Origin: Limnomonas spitsbergensis
Taxonomy: Eukaryota; Chlorophyta; Chlorophyceae; Chlamydomonadales
Reading direction: 5' to 3'
Length of the DNA stretch: 64,000 nt
Assembly: GCA_037349105.1 (NCBI GenBank)
Contig: JAYJMM010000041.1
Span: forward strand, 5,640,501 to 5,704,500
This document shows, piece by piece, positions 54,857-64,000 of the stretch (position 1 is its first letter; every line of letters begins with the position of its first letter). A program made the position numbers and the translations under genes. The notes under the pieces were generated by a model. That model searched no databases. It was not told the origin of the DNA and saw nothing but the letters and a program-made list of their open reading frames with translations.

Positions 54857-57800
54857 ATGGCCTCGTACGCGATCGTCAATCTTGAACATGGTGGCAAAAA
54901 TAATGAAGTGGCCCCTGGGACAGCACCCTATCACTGCGTACCCGATTTCTCTGCAAACCATCCCCAGCAGAGGCTACAAGCCAATATCGGAAGGTATTCT
55001 CATGCGTGAAGGGATGTCGGGAACCTGTCGGAACCTGTCGGAAACAACCCTTTCTTTTGAATTATCGTGGTAAATGATCACATCTGCCTCCTGCTGGTGA
55101 ATTCCTTATTTTCAAGACCTGTTGTAGACTCCTATGTTAGGGTCAGTCAGAGCGGAGCGCGATCTACGAAAAGTTTCATGAAGGCTGGATTGGGAGCAGG
55201 GGCATCTGATTTGTGCATGCACTCCATCTGGTTGTTGAAATTTCAATTTCCAAAAGTGTAAACTGCATTCAATTCTGCATGCAACAGGTCTGGCATACCA
55301 CCTGTGCTCAGCCTTTTTTCCGACTTCTCTGTATTATTCCGAGGAAGGTAATCACGTGTGCAACCGGGATCGTGAGGGCCAGTGGGAATTATTGAACATC
55401 GGGGTCTTGCCTGGGGGCTACAGGACATTTTCTGCGATCTGGATCTTGTTAGGGGGCAATGTGAGATCATTTGGAAAACACATCTTGCCTGGGTGCAATG
55501 GGGAATGATCTGGGATCCAGATCTTGCCATGTGGGAAATACATCCTGACCGTCTCTAATTTAAATTTCAAAGCAGAGATGGACAGAAGCCTGCTTAGAGC
55601 CACATCCTCATGTGTCTCCAGGACTCCAGCATAGGATAATCAATGTGAATTTAAGTTGGCAGCTGGGGCTCAATTATTCATGGGCAAACTTCATCGCATC
55701 ATCTTTATTTCTGTGGACAAGCTACAGAGACCATGACTACCAGAAAACAAAATCATAATGTTTGAGGCTGGTAGGGCCCATCGCCCCATTTGATGTTTGT
55801 TCACCTGGAATGGGCCTCTTGAGCCTTAATTAGGTGATCCACAGCATCACTCAAAGGGATAGCTGCCTTGTCAAGCCATTTCATGGGGCCAACAGACTAT
55901 TGCAGCAGCCTGGGAGGGGGGCCAGATTAACCTAGATGTGCCATGGAAACAACTGAATCCCCGCTGCCTGGACATCTGGAGGTCTGAGACGCCGTCATAA
56001 CCCTTACCTTGGCCCGTTCTTTCACAGCGTGGCCACTGTATACAAAGCGATCGACCAGAGGACTGGCAGAGTCGTCGTGCTTAAGGTGAGATCTGCTTGG
56101 CGGCAAGGGAGCTGCAGACATACCGCGGAGAAATAACGACCCTTGAACAAAGCAAAGCAGCAGCTGATGCTATGACTTATGGATTGTTGGACACCAAGAG
56201 TCTCACAGCTGAGGCCTGTATCGGAGGGCCTACTTACCGGATTGGGAGGCCTGAGCTAATTTGGGAGGAACAGGGTAGGTACTCTGTGTGGATGATCTCA
56301 GGGCCGACTCAATAAATGCACTCCTGCATCCCTGCCCATGGATCCACATTCGATGCTTGTTGATCCACAAATCTGATTGGCAGTCCACCCTGAGGTCTGC
56401 GGTTCGAAACTTGCCAAGCTTCATTTACCGTGTTCCAGGTGTAAGCGGGGAAAACGTCTCGTGCTTCGTCAAATGCACCCCGCAGAATGTCGTGAGCGGG
56501 CTATCCTACCGACCTGGATAGAGCTGCTGTGGGTCGAGCGGTTCTCACGCCTCTTGCTTCGGCGGAGGAATAGTCTATCTTTCTTTCCACAAATCAATGC
56601 TCGTGGATCCTCGGAAAGATGATCCTTCATCCACAAGTGGAGCAGGACTACAGGTTTAACCGCTTTAAAGCACATCATAGACCCTAACGAGCAACCCTGA
56701 CCCCTTTCCCTGCCCACCTAGATCTACAACTGGAAGGTAGTCAGATCCAAATACAGCCACTAATTGCGTAGGGAGAGCCGCATCAGACCCCCTTACCACA
56801 TTGAAATCCAAAAAATGCCCCTCTTCAGATCTGCAACCACAAAGTGGTGGACCCCAAGCAAAACCACAAGCTGCAGCAAGAGATCGACGGGGTAAAACGG
56901 ACCGTCATACACCCTAGCCACCCTAACCTCCGTATCTGCCCCTTCCAGATCTACAGGTAATGGAACCCCAGCACACCCACAAGGTGCAGTGACAGGTCAA
57001 CGTGATGCAGCGGATCATCGTACAGCCTAACAACCCGAACCACCTTATTAACCCACTTCCTGATCTACAACCACAAGGTGATGAGACCCGCGCGCGCCCA
57101 CAAGCTGCATCGTGAGATCCACGTGATGCAGCGGATCATCTAACACCCTAGCCATCTCATGCCCTCCCTTCCAGATCTACGACGTCAGAGTGATGAGACC
57201 CCAGCACACCCACAAGATGCAGCGTGAGATCCACGTGATGAAGCGCCTCTCTGGCCCGCTCGTGACGCAGCTGCTCGACGTGATCCATGACGACAACTTG
57301 GTCTGCCTGGTCTTAGAGTACTATCAAGGAGGGGACCTATACTCCGTCATCCGGGAGAAGGCAGTTATCAGCGAACAGTGGCTGTGTCTGATGGTGAGTA
57401 CAAACAATGGAGGGGGAAGGGCTTTCAGGGCATTTGAGTTGCCGCATTTTCACATGTAATTAAGAAACAAGCGGCCATAGCCTTATGATGTGACCGGGTC
57501 TAGGGCGTTGACCCTGAAGCCCATACCCTAGCCTTGTGGACCTCACAGTGCCGGGCAGTGGGCACACATAACTCATGAGGTGTCATCACTCATTTCGAAG
57601 TCAGGGGACATTGCGTAAGCCCTGCCAATTATATGCTCCCTTTGGCTGCATCCCCAGCATGCCCCCTGCCTTCTCCACGGCCGCTAAATTTTCCGTCTGC
57701 TGTCGCTAGGCCCAAACCTCAAACCCATTACTGCCAATTATAATTCCCAAACCCTGAAGACTACACCCCAATCCCTTCACCCCACCCAAACACCTACAAC

Positions 57801-60800
57801 CGGTCTTTGAACGCCCGTTATCGCGCTGCTGCTGCGTTGTCCTTGAGAAGATGCACGCCCTCGTCGAGATGCACGGCTACGTCAAGCCCTAAACCCCCGA
57901 GCCTTTTAGCCCTCAACCCTGTTACACGGACATACACCACCGTGCCGCTGTTGCTTGTCCTGGAGACGATGCACTCTCTGGGCATCATACACCGCGACAC
58001 TCAGCCAAAGACTGCATAGCTTTTTTACCCTAATCCCTGCCCGTTGGACGCAGATTATTGCGCTGCTGCTGCATGCCCTGCAGAACATGCACTCTCTGGC
58101 ATGGTGCACCATGACATTAAGCCCTGAGTCACCAAAACCCTTTAACCCTAAACCCTGTCCCTCGGATGCAGATTATTGCGCTGCTGCTGCGTGCCCTGCA
58201 GAATATGCACTTTTGTGGCATTTGATGCACTACCGGTATGTTATCAAGCCTTTCAGCACCAAACCCTTGAATCCAAAACTCTGTCCTTCGGACGTAGATT
58301 ATTGCGCTGCTGCTGCGAGCCCTGCAGAACATGAACTCCCTGGGCATGATGCACCGCAGAATTGAGCTCTCAGCCCACAACCCCTTATGCCCTTAACCCT
58401 GTCCCTGGCATGCAGATTATCCTGCCGCTGCTGCGTGCCCTGGAGAAGATGCACTCCCTGGGCATGATGCACCGTGACATTAAGGCGGAGAACATCTTCC
58501 TGGAGAAGCCTTATGGCGGCCTGAGGCTGGGGGACTTTGGGCTGGCCCTGGATTGGCGTGTGGAATTGGCCTTCACAAGGAGTGGCACACTGGACTACAT
58601 GGCCCCCGAGGTATGGCTGGATTGGCTGGCGGATACTGTATATTTACAGATCAATATGCACGTGTGTACGGCGTAAGCGTGTTTTCCTGATTCACCGCTG
58701 AGGTGTGCGGATACAGGTATGGGGGCATGGAAATCTGAAACAATATTGGAATCTTGAACAATCCATGCCCTCAAACTGGCCACCTCCAGGCGCACGCTAG
58801 ATTACTTAGTCCCCAAGGTGATGGACAAGCACAACGTCACTCACCATTTCAGTTTTCCATACTTCAGTTTTTCATACTCGATTTTACAGTCCGTTGGGCA
58901 TGAAGAAGGCATGGGACGTGTGTACCTACATACCACTATAGAAACAAACAGGCGAAACAGCACAATGAAAAAACAAACATGGGCTTTGAAATTATCGGGG
59001 CGCACACCTCAGTGGCAAGGCCTACCAGAGTGCCAGAGCGAAAGTTAGGAGAACAAATAAAAGCATGGGTCCATCCTTGGCCTTCCACACTATCCCCATG
59101 GGTCCCTCCTTGTCTTTGTCCTAAGCAGCACCCATTGCTATATATCTGCCTCAAACAGCCCAGTGCATCCTCATCGATCTAGCCTCCTTGGTCTCCCCAT
59201 CAATGGCTGGCCCAGCTAGAGCAGGCGTTGTGTATGACTGGGGGCTCCTTATCCACCAGTGCAGAGCAGGCAGTGGACCGGCAGCAGAGATGGCATGACT
59301 GGGGGTATCTTGGGGACCAGGGCAGAGCAGGCAGTGGACCGGCAGCAGAGATGGCATGACTGGGGGCATCTTGGGGACCAGGGCAGAGCAGGCAGTGGAC
59401 CGGCAGCAGAGATGGCATGACTGAGGGCTTCTTGTGGACCAGGGCAGAGCAGGCAGTGGACCGGCAGCAGAGATGGCATGACTAGGGGCATCTTGGGGAC
59501 CAGGGCAGAGCAGGCAGTGGACCGGCAGCAGAGATGGCATGACTGAGGGCTTCTTGTGGACCAGGGCTGCTTTTAGTGCACTTCAGCCATATTTTAGAAA
59601 TGTCCCTGCCTGCGGCCCAGTGTGTGGCAAGCCCTGCTGCTTTCAAGCTTGGGCAACCGGAAGTATGTCGCTCATGGCCTGGTTCCAAGAGGCCTCGCGG
59701 CGGCTGCCTGGTGGTACCCGCCAAAACGGTATCGTGTTCACTAAAAATAAAAACACCTCACCTTAGTGTATTTCGTATGTTTTGTCTTAATTGGCATGGT
59801 GAATTGGGCATTGGGTAGGAGCCCCGTTGAGACAGTGCACTCAGTGTCTGTTAGATGGGGCATGCATGCATGGCATTGCCGCACGAAACGAATTTGGGAC
59901 CGACACCGCACTTTCCTCCAGGGACCTGCAAATTCAACCAGCCCTATCCTCCTTCGTTTGTCCCATCCCGCAGTGCCTCCAAAACCCAGAAACGACCGTT
60001 CAGGAGTCTGTCAGCGTCAATATGGCCACTCTGGACGTCCTGAAAGTAAGGCCATATAGCTGCGTCGTTGACGTGTGGGCCACTGGCATCCTGGCGTACG
60101 AACTGATGGCAGGCAGGCCGCCATTCCAGGTCCCCAATCTGCAAGCGACTGTCCACAACATCCTGTACAAGCAAATCCCGTACTGCGACCGCATATCGCC
60201 ACCTCTCTTTGACTTTATTCTCCAGGCCCTGACCAAGGAGCCGCTGAGGAGGCCGAGCGCGTCAATGCTGCTCGTCCACCCGTGGTGAGAAGACAGCCCA
60301 TGTTACATGATGCGTGCGGTACTGTGTATGGTACGCTGTGCATGGCGTTGTGTGCATGGCGTTGTGTGCATGGTATTATATGCATGGCGCAGTGTGCATG
60401 GCTATATATTCATGGTGTACTGTCTGTGGTGAAATGTGTTTGACGTACTGTTTATGGAGTGCTGTGCATGGCATGATATTCATGGCGCACTGTGCATGGC
60501 GCACTGTGCATGCCTGCATGGCGTTCTATGCATGGTGTACTGTGCATGGTGAACTGTGTATGGCGTGCTGTGCATGGCGTCATCTGTGCGGCGTTATATG
60601 TATTGCATACTGTGCATGGTGTAAATTGCATGACGTAACATTGTTTTTATGCTGAACCTTCACACCTGATTAGCTTGCTTGCATGCATGCCGGTTTGCAG
60701 GCACAAGTCCTGTGCGCCTGCTGGCACTCTGTGGAATGTAAATGCTGAAAACTGATAGGCTGTATGCCCCACCCCACACCGCAACAGGATCCAAATACAC

Positions 60801-63020
60801 CTGCATAATTGGATATACTCCGCAAGCTCCTTCTCTGAGCGCGAGGAGAGGCAAATGATGTCCTTTCCCCTGCCACTGGTTCCTCAAAGGCCAAGCAACG
60901 TGCCAATGCCGCACAGCTCCATGGCTCAGGCTCAGTCTGCAATACCCCGCGGCGAAAGGATCGGGGCCGGTGGCCCTGCGGCCTGCGCACCGCCCGGCCA
61001 GGCTGCTGCAAGCCCCCAACCAATGCCCCTCCCACCCCGTGGTGAAAGGAGCGGGACCGGTGGCCCTGCTGCTTGTGTGCCGCCCGGCCAGGCTGCTGCA
61101 AGCCCCCAACCAATGCCCCTCCCACCCCGTGGTGAAAGGAGCGGGACCGGTGGCCCTGCTGCTTGTGTGCCTCCTGGCCAGGCTGCTGCAAGCCCCCAAC
61201 CAATGCCCCTCCCACCCCGTGGTGAAAGGAGCGGGACTGGTGGCCCTGCTGCTTGTGTGCCTCCTGGCCAGGCTGCTGCAAGCCCCCAACCAATGCCCCT
61301 CCCACCCCGTGGTGAAAGGAGCGGGACCGGTGGCCCTGCTGCTTGTGTGCCCCCTGGCCAGGCCGCTGCAAGCCCCCGACCAATGCCCCTCCCACCCCGC
61401 GGCGAAAGGATCAGGGCCGGTGGCCCTGCTGCCTGCGCGCCGCCCGGCCAGGCTGCTGCAAGCCCCCAACGAATGCCCCCACCACTTCGCGGCAAAAGGA
61501 GCGGGACGGGTGGCCCTGCTGCCTGTGTGCCCCCTGGCCAGGCTGCTGCCAGCCCCCAAGCCATGCCTTCACCACCCCGGTATTATCCACACCGGCCGCA
61601 GCCCGTTGGTGTAAGCCCTGTATCCATGCCTCCTCCTTGCCAGTATCCCCGTCTGCCACCGCCTTCCGGTGCATCCCCCCTAGCCAGGCCCCTTGTCGCA
61701 CAGAGTGTGCACCCTCTGCCGCCCATCATGCCCCAGCAGCTGCATCTGAGGCCGATCAACACCTCTGCCAGACAGACGCCCCCCAGGCCACCTGTGCCCC
61801 CCTCCGCATCCCCCAGCACCGCATGCATGCAGCCGTCGCCGCACAGGCAGATGCATCGGCTGCTGACCCAGAGCCGCCGCGAGGAGTTCTCGCCTAGCGG
61901 CACACCGCCAGCCACAAACGGCTTCGTGGCCACCCCTCAGCTGTCACTGCTGTATTCTCCCAGCCTGCAAGCGCCGAGACCGCCCTCGCTCCCCCCCGAT
62001 GACATTTCCTACCTGTCCATGAGCCCGGCGGTCAACATCCCACCCAGGAGGAGATCGGGCCCGGAAGCCTCGGGGAATGCAGTGAGTAGGCCCTGCAGCT
62101 TCGTAGCGGCAAATGAGTCCGAACAGAAGCAATCCATCCTGGATCAGACCTGGAAGGTCTCTTACGATCCCTTTTGGCAGGATGATGAGGACGGTTCAGC
62201 CCACTCGGAACAGCGGCAGTTGGAAGCCACTGATGTGTGGGACCCCGCCGATGTGCAGATGGATCTGTCCAGCTTGGAGTATTGGCACATGGACCCCGGC
62301 ATGCACGGCCTGGGCGGTGTGCAACGCACCATGCAGGAGCAGCCGCGTCAGGCGCCGCTCACTGGCCAGGTCGAACAGTGGCTGTCCGACTGGGGCGTTG
62401 AGGGAAGATGGATCGCCGGCTCGGAAGGAGGCATCCTGGGTGGGCTGCTGGCTCAGGCGCCCTGGCCGCGATGGCAGCTCCTACGGCAGCAGCTGCCCAT
62501 CTGGGCCGGCAGATGCCGTCACGCCGCCTCGGTCGGAGGCGTCCCGGAGGAGCAGCCGAGTGAGGGGTCGCCATCCTCGCTGCTCCAAGATCCGTATCTG
62601 CCCGCCTGGGCCTGCGAGGGACGACGGACAGCCTCCCTACATGGAGGAAGTGTCCTGGAGGATGCCCCAGCTGCTCTTGCTGATAACATCACTGCTGCTG
62701 CCGCAGAAGCTGCCGCTGCAAATGCTTGTTCATCATCTAGTATGCACTCAGACCCCAGGGTGGGGCAAGAAGCTCTAAGACCCTACGCTGGCAGCGACGA
62801 GAATGACGAACGTATGGTGCCCCCCATGACCTGCATGCCACTCGTGCAGCCCATGTGCCATGCGGGCCGCCTGGGCCGGGAAGACGGGAGGGAGGAGGTT
62901 GTGTGGTCGGGCAACAAGTCGGCGGCCCCGAAGCCCGGCGTGAAGAAGCAGAACAAGCAGAAGGCCAAGAGGCAGCTTTACCTGGACTCACTTGCGGAGG
63001 ACTGGCCACCTTTATCATGA
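54857..63020 (+). CDS. Ser/Thr protein kinase with Pro-rich repeat tail
   Basis: Six exons: 54857-54993, 56028-56085, 57175-57393, 58416-58610, 59974-60284, 60788-63020. All phases agree, giving 1,050 aa. The start ATG sits in a strong context (GTCACCATGG). Kinase landmarks: VATVYKAID, catalytic Lys at about K65 in VVVLK, alpha-C region REIHVMKRL, HRDIKAEN (Asp about 159), DFG (Asp about 178), SGTLDYMAPE, and VDVWATG. The GTLDYMAPE activation segment resembles aurora-like and related algal kinases, but the subfamily is unresolved. The glycine loop appears short (ANIG then SVATVYK), so a phase-neutral micro-exon may be missing from intron 1. The C-terminal tail (about 740 aa) has 30-residue repeats, then an acidic/Trp-containing region and a basic end (KKQNKQKAKRQ). 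Confidence 0.9.
56717..57168 (+). repeat. Pseudo-exon array: copies of kinase exon 3 start
   Basis: Four degenerate copies (about 56717, 56825, 56945, 57058) of CCAGATCTACAACCACAAGG plus TGATGAGACCC...CACAAGCTGCA precede the real exon at 57175. Spacing is about 115 bp. Each keeps an AG acceptor-like site. Confidence 0.92.
57810..58410 (+). repeat. Pseudo-exon array: copies of the kinase HRD exon start
   Basis: Five degenerate copies (about 57817, 57942, 58050, 58168, 58285) of CAGATTATTGCGCTGCTGCT plus GCGTGCCCTGCAGAACATGC..GCACCG precede the real exon at 58416. Period is about 115 bp, with CCCTAAACCCTG filler. They mimic the IILPLLRALEKMHSLG..HRD coding stretch but are broken. Confidence 0.93.
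59240..59565. repeat. 61-62-bp minisatellite in kinase intron 4
   Basis: Five to six near-identical units: CAGAGCAGGCAGTGGACCGG plus CAGCAGAGATGGCATGACTG. Alternate units carry a GGGGGCATCTTGGGG or GAGGGCTTCTTGTGG linker, suggesting a two-unit higher-order period. Confidence 0.9.
60300..60650. repeat. GTGCATGGCG-type short tandem repeat in kinase intron 5
   Basis: About twenty degenerate units of TGTGCATGGCGTAC with 12-17-bp spacing directly after the exon 5 donor. Confidence 0.85.
60948..61620 (+). repeat. Coding 90-bp repeats (30 aa) in the kinase tail
   Basis: Seven to eight units of exactly 90 bp encoding a RSGTGGPAACVPPGQAAASP-type 30-mer. Central copies are nearly identical at DNA level, including silent sites, showing recent expansion within coding sequence. 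Confidence 0.92.
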
Positions 63021-64000
63021 AATATTAGAAGCAGCAGTGAGAGGCGAGGGGGCATGAGGAATGACAGAGCAAGGACAAAACAAGCTGCAGAGCAAGCAGC
63101 AAAGCGAGGGATCTGTCGATATCTGGATATGATGTTGAGACCCTGCATCTTTCAACCTGGATGGATGTCATGGAAGCTGGTGTGCTAGCTGTAGAATTCT
63201 GCTGCGGTGCGACGTTCTGAATACTATATGCAAAATAAAACATTGCTATGAGAGGTTCGGCTATTGTGCGACTGCTTTTGGCTGCTGCTAAGAATGTGAG
63301 AAATAGCTAAGCAGCTTCAAGTGACTGAATTTTGACATTTTTGAATCGTGTCTGATGCTTTGTTCAGGGCACTGCCCTCCATTCCTCTCCACTATTTTAA
63401 AGATGCTGCACTGATGACTGCATACATGGATGTTTATATGGGTGATTTATATTTGTTTTCTCTGGTGTGATTCAGTCTTAGATTAACGCTAGGATCCGTC
63501 CAGGGTGCATTCTGTGAGTGTCTGGTATTATGACTTCATAACATCACTCTTGTTATGACTTTATTATGACTCTGTGATAGGGGGGCGGATGCTCCATCCA
63601 CGTCTTGCTGAGCAAAGGTGTTCAAGCAGCAGCAGTGTTACACATATCAAAATGCAGGAAATTATGCGTAATAGCAGGGTAAAAGGTAAACGTCATCTGT
63701 GAATGTTTGGGCTCAGATGTCGGTGTGTATGGTCATGCCTGTGTCCATGTTTGCTTGTAGCCAAAACATTTTTATATATGTTCACGGTACTCGAGCACAC
63801 ACTTCGCTTTGTTAGGACCCTCTCACTGTCTGTCAGGAGGATGGATGATTGCCAGCGAGAGGATGATATCTGGATTCTCTCCACACCAAATATCTGATAG
63901 GCGGGGATATCCTCATACCTCGTCAGCTTGCAGATGAATTCCCACCCAGGACACAGAGACTCACACACATATCATGTATCTGTCGTATGGTATTGAAGTA
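63021..64000. other. 3' flank of the kinase gene and right edge
   Basis: No secure gene. It contains the probable kinase 3' UTR (AATAAA-like AAATAAAACA near 63233). A possible exon edge lies near 63920 (plus: CAGCTTGCAG|ATGAATT; minus: CTGACGAG|GTATGAGG), but neither strand can be confirmed inside the window. Confidence 0.45.

Noticed and set aside
60660..61564. Minus-strand open frames of 200-300 aa opposite the kinase tail
   Set aside because: Shadow of the 90-bp coding repeats. The plus strand is in phase with the kinase exons and has the conserved C-terminal end.
63693..63968. Open frames on both strands at the right edge
   Set aside because: Each has one plausible splice site, but without flanking sequence neither strand is supported.

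Overview
This is a nuclear chromosome window from a green alga (Chlorophyta; I cannot fix the class). The evidence is intron-dense genes with GT-AG and some GC-AG introns, TTTAGGG-type telomere motifs, a fused betaine-lipid synthase (BTA1), and plant-type CUL3, NUP160 and TDBD-PHD proteins. I rebuilt the gene models by hand from splice sites, reading-frame phase and protein family conservation. Every exon join in the six main genes keeps the reading frame.

Layout. 0.3-5.9 kb, minus strand: a TDBD/PHD-finger chromatin-type gene (paralogue A), whose 3' part leaves the window. 6.3-12.6 kb: a mobile element with perfect 32-bp terminal inverted repeats, two internal satellites (about 170 and 158 bp) and a minus-strand gene with a PCNA-binding-like motif. 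15.5-25.8 kb, minus: cullin-3 (13 exons, 761 aa). 26.2-35.4 kb, plus: NUP160/Nup120 nucleoporin (9 exons, 1,667 aa), divergent from CUL3 across a 384-bp promoter region. 38.6-45.9 kb, plus: BTA1 (13 exons, 669 aa). 47.6-51.9 kb, plus: TDBD/PHD paralogue B, inverted relative to A. 54.9-63.0 kb, plus: a Ser/Thr protein kinase with a long Pro-rich repeat tail (6 exons, 1,050 aa). The genes are unrelated housekeeping or regulatory functions, not an operon or pathway cluster.

The most unusual property is in the introns. In every large gene, short pieces spanning an exon-intron junction (the last or first 20-80 exon bases plus the splice site) are copied in tandem inside the adjacent intron. This creates arrays of decoy splice sites and pseudo-exons. 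The spacer between copies is often telomere-like CCCTAAACCCT or CCCTGAACCCT, and where I looked it lies C-rich strand as sense, where it can act as the polypyrimidine tract. Intron growth by splice-junction tandem duplication, shared by unrelated genes, is the candidate undescribed system here.

Other highlights are a predicted in-frame exon duplication in paralogue A, a dispersed short element family that seeds intron arrays, and octamer (GTCATGCG-type) and 26- to 54-bp minisatellites that mimic long open frames.
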